Shown: positions 1-6,632 of the stretch, piece after piece | How positions within the stretch are numbered: the stretch's first letter is position 1 | Layout of the letters: every line of letters begins with the position of its first letter | Source: Treponema sp. UBA7590 | GTDB taxonomy: Bacteria > Spirochaetota > Spirochaetia > Treponematales > Treponemataceae | Assembly (NCBI GenBank): GCA_002478955.1 | Contig: DLKK01000031.1 | Location: 1-14,840, forward strand | Length of the DNA: 14,840 nucleotides | Direction: 5' to 3' | The notes under the pieces: model-generated | Database searches by the model: none | The model's input: only the letters and a program-made list of their open reading frames with translations | What the model was told of the DNA's origin: nothing | Translations under genes and position numbers: made by a program

Positions 1-483
1 TATTTCTTCGCCGCGGTCCATTGCAGTTAAGCCGGTTTTTACGTATTCAAGGATTCCGAATGGCTCCAGAAGTCTTATAAGGCTTTCGATTTTTTCTTCG
101 CTTCCTGTGGCTTCAACAATGACGCTGTCAGGAGCAACGTCAATAATATGCGCGCGGTAAATATCGCAGGTTCCAATGATGATTGCGCGTTTTTCGCCTG
201 GAGCCTTTACTTTTATCAAAGCCATCTCACGCTGGGTTGTCTTGTTTTTTTCACATTTTTTAATGGAAATCACCTCAACAAGTTTTGAAAGCTGCTTTTC
301 AATCTGCTCAAGAATATATGAGTCACCATTCACAACAATTGTCATGCGAGACTGACCTGGATTTCCTGTTTCGCAAACCGTCAAAGAATCAATGTTGTAA
401 CCGCGTCGGCTGAACAAGCCTGAAACTCGGCTCAAAACACCAGCATGATTTTCCACAAGTACACTCAACACGAATTTTTCCAT
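1..483 (-). CDS. ilvN: Acetolactate synthase small (regulatory) subunit, 3' end beyond window
   Basis: This is the regulatory subunit of acetohydroxyacid synthase, which activates the IlvB-type catalytic subunit and gives it valine feedback control at the first common step of branched-chain amino acid synthesis. The frame is open for 161 codons from ATG 483-481 to the left edge with no stop. Family members have about 160-175 residues, so only a few C-terminal residues are missing. The N-terminal ACT domain (about 3-75) has the expected NHAGVLSRVSGLFSRRGYNI signature; G15 and N30 match the valine-site Gly14 and Asn29 of E. coli IlvH. The C-terminal domain (about 85-161) contains the typical EMALIKV start. 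A strong Shine-Dalgarno sequence (AAAGGAGA) lies just upstream. The gene follows the DAHP synthase-like/PheA fusion by 25 bases and is probably cotranscribed with it. The catalytic ilvB gene is not in this window. Family assignment is very secure; ilvN versus ilvH is only naming. Confidence 0.95.
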   Translation of the reverse strand, partial: MEKFVLSVLVENHAGVLSRVSGLFSRRGYNIDSLTVCETGNPGQSRMTIVVNGDSYILEQIEKQLSKLVEVISIKKCEKNKTTQREMALIKVKAPGEKRAIIIGTCDIYRAHIIDVAPDSVIVEATGSEEKIESLIRLLEPFGILEYVKTGLTAMDRGEEI

Positions 484-507
484 TTTTGTCTCCTTTCTAA
501 ACAAAAT

Positions 508-513
508 ATTATA
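508..513 (-). promoter_or_regulatory. Possible internal -10 element upstream of ilvN
   Basis: The minus strand reads a perfect TATAAT here, overlapping the stop codon of the upstream fusion gene and placing a start site about 15-20 bases ahead of the ilvN ATG. No good -35 hexamer lies 16-18 bases upstream (best about TTATTC or TTTATT), and no extended -10 TG is seen. In AT-rich DNA this may be chance; most ilvN transcription probably comes from the thrA promoter. Confidence 0.2.
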
Positions 514-2452
514 TTCTGTTTCCGGCTTCGGAATAAACGCCCAAAAGACGGACTTCTTCCGCAGATTTCTTTAATTCTACCATAAAATTCTGGATATAGT
601 TTTCATTTTGCAGAATTTCTTCCCGAATTTCAACATCGGTATAAAACCAATAATGCCACGGCTGCCCTGCAATAGGACGGCTTTCAAGGCGCGTAAAACT
701 CAGCTTGTGTTTTTTGAAAATTTCCAGAACATTGCACAATGCGCCAGTTTCATTCGGCGTGCAGAAAACAAATGATGCCATGTTCGGAGTTTTCCCGTTT
801 GCCTTCACTTTCTTTTCAATATGGTTTGCCGCAATCACAACAAATCTTGTGTAATCACGCGGATCATCCTGAATATCCTCGCGGAGAATTTCAAGATTAT
901 AATATTTTGCCGTAATTGAGCTTGCAATCGCAGCAGAATCATTTGTATCTGACTCAGAGACCATTTTTGCGGCGTTTGCAGTTGATGAAGCCGAGATTTT
1001 TTCCCATTTTCTGTCTTCAATCAGTTTTGAACACTGCGCAAACCCCTGAGGATGCGAATAAACACGTTTTATTGAATCGAAAGTTGTTCCTTTCCGGCCC
1101 AAAAGCGCATGCTGAATCCGCAGATACAACGCGCCTACAATCGAGACATCTTCAAAAGCAACAAGGTTATCGTAATTGTCGTAAACTGAGCCGCCAAGAG
1201 AATTTTCAATCGGAATCATTCCGTAATCCGCCTGACCGTTCACAACAGCTTTAAAAACTTCCCGGAATGAAGCAACAGGTTTTGCCTCAATCGCACCATC
1301 AAAATAACGATTAACTGCCTGTTCCGCATAAGTTCCGCGGATTCCGTTATATGCACAGACAGGTTTCGCATTTTTTTCAAGTTTATTTTTATTCTGAAAA
1401 GAAAAACTTTCGCCGCGGATATGCACAACCGATTTTTCAATCACCGGAGCAAACGCCTCAATATCGTGCATCAATTTGTCAAACATTGAAGGAAGCAAAG
1501 CCTGCTGACCGTCGCTGAACGCTTTTTCCGGATTGTCGTGAACTTCCACGCTAATTCCATCCGCACCAGAGGCAACCGCCGCAAGCGCCATCGGAGCAAT
1601 TTTATCGCAAAGCCCGACCGCATTAGCCGGATCAACAATAATCGGAAGATGAGTCATTCCGCGCAAAACAGGAACTGCTGAAAGATCCAGAGTATTTCTT
1701 GTTGCTTTTTCGTAAGTCCGGATTCCACGCTCGCACAAAACAACATCCGCAGAACCTTCAGAAAGAAGATATTCCGCGGACATAAGAAGCTCCTCCAAAG
1801 TTGCACACATTCCGCGCTCCAGAATAACAGGAAGCCTTGATTTTCCAGCTGCTTTAAGCAAATCGTAATTCTGCATATTGACTGCCCCAATCTGAAGGCA
1901 GTCAACACCATGCTTTTTCATTATTTTTATCTGCTCTGCGGACATTATTTCAGAAACAACAGGAAGCCCGAATTTTTCCCCGGCAGATTTCAGGATTTTC
2001 ACACCTTCCTCGCCAAGACCTTGAAAAGCATAGGGACTTGTGCGCGGCTTAAAAGTTCCGCCCTTTAAAATACAGGCACCACTCTGCTGAACAGATTTTG
2101 CAATTTCAAACATACGTTCCGGATTTTCAACCATTGAAGGGCCTGCCACTGCCACAATTCTCTGGCCACCAACCCGGATTTTCTGCCCCAGCCGGTTATT
2201 AAGCTCAACAATAGTATTTTCAGGCTTAAATTCACGACTCGCCATTTTATACGGTTTTGAGATAGGAATAACTTTTTCAACGCCAGGCAAAAGCCCAACT
2301 TCATCAGGGGCAATCACAAGCTGCCCCACCGCCGCAATGATTGATTGTTCCTCACCATCGACTTCATTTATCTTAAAGTCTTTGTCGCACAAAAATGACT
2401 TTATGCGTTTTTTATCTTCATCTGAAATATCGTGTCTAAGAACAATAACCAC
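509..2452 (-). CDS. pheA: DAHP synthase-like (type Ib)/prephenate dehydratase fusion with ACT domain
   Basis: The 647-residue protein fuses two aromatic-pathway modules. Residues 1-70 resemble the ferredoxin-like regulatory domain of type Ib DAHP synthases. Residues about 85-340 are the DAHP synthase barrel, with the E4P motif KPRTSP (135-140) and CERGIRTYEKATRNTLD (240-256). Residues about 364-541 are prephenate dehydratase, which converts prephenate to phenylpyruvate, with ENS (416-418), HPQGFAQC (467-474) and catalytic TRF (535-537). Residues about 556-640 are an ACT domain with GALC (570-573) and ESRP (590-593), the usual phenylalanine site. Oddity: barrel metal ligands Cys and His are replaced by S106 and N277, and conserved Arg/Lys positions by K130, V191 and E212, though E303 and D314 remain. 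The barrel is therefore probably inactive as a classical DAHP synthase (inference). The start is GTG at 2452, with an AGAGG ribosome site, 16 bases after thrA. The dehydratase call is secure; DAHP synthase activity is doubtful. Confidence 0.93.
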   Translation of the reverse strand: MVIVLRHDISDEDKKRIKSFLCDKDFKINEVDGEEQSIIAAVGQLVIAPDEVGLLPGVEKVIPISKPYKMASREFKPENTIVELNNRLGQKIRVGGQRIVAVAGPSMVENPERMFEIAKSVQQSGACILKGGTFKPRTSPYAFQGLGEEGVKILKSAGEKFGLPVVSEIMSAEQIKIMKKHGVDCLQIGAVNMQNYDLLKAAGKSRLPVILERGMCATLEELLMSAEYLLSEGSADVVLCERGIRTYEKATRNTLDLSAVPVLRGMTHLPIIVDPANAVGLCDKIAPMALAAVASGADGISVEVHDNPEKAFSDGQQALLPSMFDKLMHDIEAFAPVIEKSVVHIRGESFSFQNKNKLEKNAKPVCAYNGIRGTYAEQAVNRYFDGAIEAKPVASFREVFKAVVNGQADYGMIPIENSLGGSVYDNYDNLVAFEDVSIVGALYLRIQHALLGRKGTTFDSIKRVYSHPQGFAQCSKLIEDRKWEKISASSTANAAKMVSESDTNDSAAIASSITAKYYNLEILREDIQDDPRDYTRFVVIAANHIEKKVKANGKTPNMASFVFCTPNETGALCNVLEIFKKHKLSFTRLESRPIAGQPWHYWFYTDVEIREEILQNENYIQNFMVELKKSAEEVRLLGVYSEAGNRI

Positions 2453-2468
2453 TGCAAGCCTCTAAAAA

Positions 2469-4973
2469 TTAGTCTTCGCTGGAAAGATTGAACGAAACGG
2501 TTCGCATGATATCGCCAAAAACACCTGCTGCAGTTACACCGGCGCCAGCTCCGTATCCACGGACTGTAAGAGGAATCGGCTTATAACGTTCAGTATAGAA
2601 AACAAATGCGTTTTCACCACCTTTTACGCTGTACAACGGATTTTCAGGACCAACTTCCATCATTCCGACAGAAACTTTTCCATCTTTTATAGTCGCACCC
2701 ATTCTTAAAACTTTGTTTTCTTTTTTAAGTTCTGCGATTTTCTTTGCAAAGTACCCGTCAACTTCAGGAAGTTTCTTCAAAAATTCCTCTACACTTCCAG
2801 ATGGATCGAAAGAATCCGGGAAAACCTTGTACATTGTGATGTCCTCTAGCTCAATCTCGTAACCAGATTCACGCGCAATGATAAGACCTTTTCTTGCAAC
2901 ATCCATTCCATTCAAGTCATCACGAGGATCCGGCTCTGTGTAACGCAGTTCCTTTGCTTCCATAACAGCCTTGCTGAACGGAACGCCTTCGTCAAGTTTT
3001 CCAAAAATATAAGAAAGAGAACCAGACATAATTCCGTTAAAGCTTTCAAGCTTGTCTCCAGACTTATAAAGATTCTGCAAAGTATCAATAATCGGAAGTC
3101 CGGCACCAACATTTGTTTCATACAGGAAACGGCAATGATGCTTGTTCGCAACTTTCCTCAAATCCTTGTAGAACTTCATGCTCATTGAGTTTGCGCGCTT
3201 GTTCGGAGTTGCAATCGACATTCCTGCGTCAAGAATATCAAGATAACGTTCCGGCAAATCATAAGATGCAGTGCAGTCAACAAAAACCGGATTCAAAGGC
3301 TTTGTTTCTTTAACAAATTTTATAATGTCATCAACATTTGAAGGTCCGAATTTGTACATAGGATTTTTCATATCCTTGCGCCAGTCAGAAAGATCAAGAC
3401 CGTTCTCGTTAAGATTCATTCCATCGATAGTTGTAATCGCAATGACTTTTATGTCAATTTTCTGCTTCAGAAGATTTTCATGCTGCTGGTAAATCTGATC
3501 AATCAATGTGCCGCCGATAGTTCCTGCGCCAAACGCAAAGACTTCTATTGTCTGGCAAGTGTTGAAGAAGAACTGATGCACCGCCTTTACAGCCTTGTCC
3601 GCAAATTTTCCATTTATTACCGCCGAAATACAGCGTTCAGAAGAACCTTGAGCCAAAGCCTTGATGTTTATGTCCTGCGAGGCAAGCGCATTTGTAAAGT
3701 TCGAGGCAACACCGCGGTTACGGATCATTCCGTCACCGACAACAGAAATAATCGCACATTCAGTTTTTACACCAATCTCGTCAATGATTTTTTCCCGGAT
3801 TTCAAGCTCAAATTCCTTTGAAAGAGCATCGCGGACTGTATCAGCCTCGGAGTCGCGCACGCAGAAAGAAATTGTGTATTCAGAAGAAGACTGTGTAATA
3901 AGAAGAACCGAAATTCCAGCCGCAGAAACAGTATTGAACACTCTTCCTGCCATTCCAGAACGACCGCGCATTCCTGAACCGCTTACAGAAATCATTGAGA
4001 CTTTTTTCAACGCGGAAATACCACAAATAGAAGATTTTGTGCGGCTTTCAAAAGGGCCTTTTCCAATTCTTGTTCCACGAGCGGCCGGATTAAGGCTATT
4101 CAAGCTCCATGCCTCAATTCCTTTTGCCTGAAGCGGCGCCAATGTTTTCGGGTGAAGAACTTTAGAACCGAAGAAAGAAAGCTCCATCGCTTCCTCGTAA
4201 GTCATATCGTCAACAAGAATAGCATCATGCACAACGCGCGGATCAGCAGTGAAAACGCCGTCAACATCAGTCCAAAATTCAACGCGCTTAACACCAAGTG
4301 AAGCACCAAGAATCGCGGCAGAAAAATCGGATCCGTTTCGTCCAAGAAGACCCATAACAGGATTTGAGCCAGTTCCCTTTGTCCATGAGCAGACAAATCC
4401 CGGGAAAAGCAGAATCCGTGTCTGGCTCTTGTTTTCACCGTCACGGTAAGGAAGACAAGCTTCTGCTGTTTTTATATAGTCAGCCTCGCCTTCCTTCTGG
4501 TTTCCTGTTGTATAAATAAATTTCCTTGAATCAAGAAAAATGACGCTCTGTTTTTTTGCACGGAGAACGGCTTCCATAATCGGTGCAGAAAGAAGCTCTC
4601 CCATTCCCATAATTCTGCAGTAAACAGTATCCGGACATTCTGCAAAAGACGCAACGCCGGCAAGAAGTTTTTCAAGCTCCTCAAAACGAGGTTCAATAAA
4701 CTGCATTACTTTTTCAGCATCGAATCCTTCGCATTTAGACTGAAGCTCAAGACAAATTTCCTCGTGAGTTTTTTTAAGGTCTGACACAAAATTGCCAGTG
4801 GTGCCCGATACACTTGAATCAATTGCAGCCTGAAGAGTATTAGAAACTCCGGCAACAGCAGAAACAACAACGCTAAGCCTATCTTCTTTTGCACGCCCGA
4901 TTATAATTTCCGCAGAAGCAAGAATGCGGCGGGCATTGCCCATTGAAGTACCGCCAAATTTTAATGTAAGCAT
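2469..4973 (-). CDS. thrA: Bifunctional aspartokinase/homoserine dehydrogenase
   Basis: At 834 residues this is a full-length ThrA (E. coli about 820). It catalyses the first and third steps from aspartate toward homoserine, threonine and methionine. The aspartokinase domain (about 1-305) starts with KFGGTS (5-10) and contains GRNGSDFSAA (211-220) and TDVDGVFTADPR (235-246). A tandem ACT region (about 318-468) carries QSSSEYTISF (361-370) and QGSSER (442-447), close to the two glutamine-containing threonine sites of plant and enteric AK-HSDH, so threonine inhibition is expected. The homoserine dehydrogenase part (about 476-834) has the nucleotide-binding loop FGAGTIGG (481-488), ATPNKRAN (588-595), TNVGAGLP (620-627), GIMSGSLSYIF (647-657) and EPDPRDDLNGMDVARK (680-695). 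No key motif is missing. The ATG start at 4973 has AAGGAA about 10 bases upstream. It is the first gene of the leftward operon, transcribed from the divergent promoter region. Confidence 0.97.
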   Translation of the reverse strand: MLTLKFGGTSMGNARRILASAEIIIGRAKEDRLSVVVSAVAGVSNTLQAAIDSSVSGTTGNFVSDLKKTHEEICLELQSKCEGFDAEKVMQFIEPRFEELEKLLAGVASFAECPDTVYCRIMGMGELLSAPIMEAVLRAKKQSVIFLDSRKFIYTTGNQKEGEADYIKTAEACLPYRDGENKSQTRILLFPGFVCSWTKGTGSNPVMGLLGRNGSDFSAAILGASLGVKRVEFWTDVDGVFTADPRVVHDAILVDDMTYEEAMELSFFGSKVLHPKTLAPLQAKGIEAWSLNSLNPAARGTRIGKGPFESRTKSSICGISALKKVSMISVSGSGMRGRSGMAGRVFNTVSAAGISVLLITQSSSEYTISFCVRDSEADTVRDALSKEFELEIREKIIDEIGVKTECAIISVVGDGMIRNRGVASNFTNALASQDINIKALAQGSSERCISAVINGKFADKAVKAVHQFFFNTCQTIEVFAFGAGTIGGTLIDQIYQQHENLLKQKIDIKVIAITTIDGMNLNENGLDLSDWRKDMKNPMYKFGPSNVDDIIKFVKETKPLNPVFVDCTASYDLPERYLDILDAGMSIATPNKRANSMSMKFYKDLRKVANKHHCRFLYETNVGAGLPIIDTLQNLYKSGDKLESFNGIMSGSLSYIFGKLDEGVPFSKAVMEAKELRYTEPDPRDDLNGMDVARKGLIIARESGYEIELEDITMYKVFPDSFDPSGSVEEFLKKLPEVDGYFAKKIAELKKENKVLRMGATIKDGKVSVGMMEVGPENPLYSVKGGENAFVFYTERYKPIPLTVRGYGAGAGVTAAGVFGDIMRTVSFNLSSED

Positions 4974-5009
4974 AAAAACACCATTCCTTAAATAATCAAT
5001 TTGTCTGAT

Positions 5010-5038
5010 ATTCTATAAAATTGGCACATAAATTACAA
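5010..5038 (-). promoter_or_regulatory. Predicted sigma-70 promoter of the thrA operon
   Basis: On the minus strand, TTGTAA (5038-5033) and TAGAAT (5015-5010) are separated by exactly 17 bases, four of six and five of six matches to consensus. Transcription would start near 5003, leaving a leader of about 30 bases before the thrA ATG. That is too short for a classical attenuator or T-box, so control would have to be by protein binding or enzyme feedback. Confidence 0.55.
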
Positions 5039-5067
5039 TTGGAAAAAATCATTCAAAATGCCAAATT
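5018..5067. promoter_or_regulatory. Inverted repeat TTGGCA ... TGCCAA between divergent promoters
   Basis: The half-sites AAATTGGCA (5018-5026) and TGCCAAATT (5059-5067) match as inverted repeats at eight of nine positions and lie 41 bases apart, about four helical turns. The left half-site falls in the spacer of the thrA promoter; the right one overlaps the -35 of the rightward promoter. This could be a pair of operator half-sites for a regulator acting on both directions, but the arms are short and chance occurrence in AT-rich DNA is possible. Confidence 0.25.
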
Positions 5068-5094
5068 GACAGTATAAGACTAGAGTGTTAAAAT
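5066..5094 (+). promoter_or_regulatory. Strong predicted sigma-70 promoter for the rightward genes
   Basis: A perfect -35 TTGACA (5066-5071) is followed after exactly 17 bases by TAAAAT (5089-5094), five of six matches to TATAAT. Transcription should start near 5101, giving a leader of about 40 bases that contains the ribosome site TAAGGA (5129-5134) seven bases before the ATG at 5142. This is the best promoter in the window and should drive the foldase and DUF115 genes. Confidence 0.75.
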
Positions 5095-5141
5095 GTTTTC
5101 TACTATAATATTTATTCTAAAATCAGTTTAAGGATTTAAAA

Positions 5142-6620
5142 ATGAAAAGAAGTGTTTACACAATCGGCTCACTCATCATTTTGTTGATTGCAGCTTTTAT
5201 CTTTGTTCTTGTTCCTATTTTCCAGGGTGGAAAGATGGGAAAAAGACTCCCGGTTTTTGGAAAATACGACGGAACAGAAATCAGATATGAGCAGGATACA
5301 GATTTTTACAATTATGTTGCCCGCTATGCTGAAAACTTCAAGAATCGTGGAATTGAAATAAAAGATTCAGTTCAGTTATATCTATTTGAGTATGCCTTTA
5401 ATACAACTGTAACAGAACTTGCATACAAAAAAGCTGTTGCAAAAGCCGGCTACAAAGTTCCGGAAACAGCAATCAACCGCGCAATAAAACCATATTTCAC
5501 AGATGATAACGGAAATTTCTCCCAGAAACTTTACAATATTTCTGTAAGCAACAATCCGGACAACGTTGCAACACTTAGAAATCAGATTGCATCAACGCTC
5601 TCAACAAACCGTTACGCAGAAGACTCGTTCGGCGGACAGACAGCCCTTGGAAGCGGAACGCTCTACGGATTAAAGACTTCCGGCGCAGAAGCTGATTTTA
5701 TCCACAAGATGGGAAATGCACAGCGTTCATTCAATATGGCCGTTTTCAATATGTCAGACTATCCAGATTCTGAAAAAGTTGCATTCGGAAAGGCAAACGC
5801 TGAAAAATTCGTAAAATATGATTTTTCTGTAATCACAGTTTCTGACAAGGCAAAAGCAGCTTCAATCCTTAAGCGCATAAACGAGAACGCTATCACATTT
5901 GAGGATGCTGTAAGCGAATCCCAGAAGATTTATTCAAACGAAAGCGGAAAAATCAACAGCAAATATCATTATCAGATTGAGAAATTCCTTAAACAGCCGG
6001 CCGACATGGAAAAACTTGCAGCCCTTGAAGAAGGTGCCTTAAGCGAACCGCTCCAGACTTCTGTCGGATATTCAATTTTCAAGGCAAACAGCGCAAAAAC
6101 TGAACCTGATTTTTCAGACAGCACAGCTGTAAAAACAGTATACAATTATCTTACAGCAAATGAGGCTGAACACATTGAAGATTACTACAAAGAAATGGCA
6201 AAATCATTCGCCTCTGCAGCAAAGAACCGTGGATTCAACGCAGCTGTAAAGCAGTTCAACGCAAAAAAAGTTTCTATTCCAGAATTTGCATTGAACTATG
6301 GCGGACTTTCGGTAATGTCAAAACTGAACACAACACTTGATGGACTTTCAGGCGCTGACACAAACAAGAATTTCCTGAGCTCAGCTTTTGCGCTCAAGGA
6401 CGGAGAACTTTCAGAGCCAATAACAAACGGAAACAATATCCTTGTTCTTCAGCCAACAAAAATCAACGTTGCGGCTCAAGAACCAATTCCTGCAGAAGCA
6501 TTGAATGACGAGCTCACAAACTACGATATGACTTCTGCACAGACAGCATTGCTTTCAAGCCCGAAACTTGTAAACAATGTCCAGGATGTCTTCTACAAAT
6601 ATTTTACACCGAATAACTAA
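5142..6620 (+). CDS. Membrane-anchored SurA/PpiD-like periplasmic foldase
   Basis: The 492-residue protein begins MKR and has one hydrophobic segment (about 8-28) without a clear signal peptidase site, so it is probably anchored in the inner membrane with the rest in the periplasm, as in PpiD. Residues about 40-165 fit the helical SurA N-terminal chaperone domain, including a conserved-looking helix-rich stretch near 75-130. Residues about 226-318 resemble a parvulin (PPIC) domain, and a second partial copy occurs near 405-445, with the paired endings EGALSEPLQTSVGYSIFK and DGELSEPITNGNNILVL. The parvulin HIL start and GYHI histidine are absent (SVITV at 229-233, GYSIF at 309-313), as is the GGDLG loop, so isomerase activity is doubtful and a chaperone role is more likely. 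The ATG at 5142 is preceded by TAAGGA and a strong promoter. Twelve bases separate it from the DUF115 gene. Family assignment is moderately secure; substrates are unknown. Confidence 0.8.
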   Translation: MKRSVYTIGSLIILLIAAFIFVLVPIFQGGKMGKRLPVFGKYDGTEIRYEQDTDFYNYVARYAENFKNRGIEIKDSVQLYLFEYAFNTTVTELAYKKAVAKAGYKVPETAINRAIKPYFTDDNGNFSQKLYNISVSNNPDNVATLRNQIASTLSTNRYAEDSFGGQTALGSGTLYGLKTSGAEADFIHKMGNAQRSFNMAVFNMSDYPDSEKVAFGKANAEKFVKYDFSVITVSDKAKAASILKRINENAITFEDAVSESQKIYSNESGKINSKYHYQIEKFLKQPADMEKLAALEEGALSEPLQTSVGYSIFKANSAKTEPDFSDSTAVKTVYNYLTANEAEHIEDYYKEMAKSFASAAKNRGFNAAVKQFNAKKVSIPEFALNYGGLSVMSKLNTTLDGLSGADTNKNFLSSAFALKDGELSEPITNGNNILVLQPTKINVAAQEPIPAEALNDELTNYDMTSAQTALLSSPKLVNNVQDVFYKYFTPNN

Positions 6621-6632
6621 ACAGGAGACTTC

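Noticed and set aside
3661..4131. A 156-codon open frame on the plus strand opposite thrA
   Set aside because: It lies wholly inside the well-conserved thrA gene, has no ribosome site or recognisable protein pattern, and is a shadow of its codon usage.
4974..5003. A riboswitch, T-box or peptide attenuator before thrA
   Set aside because: The predicted leader is only about 30 bases, with no stable hairpin or Thr/Ile-rich leader peptide visible.
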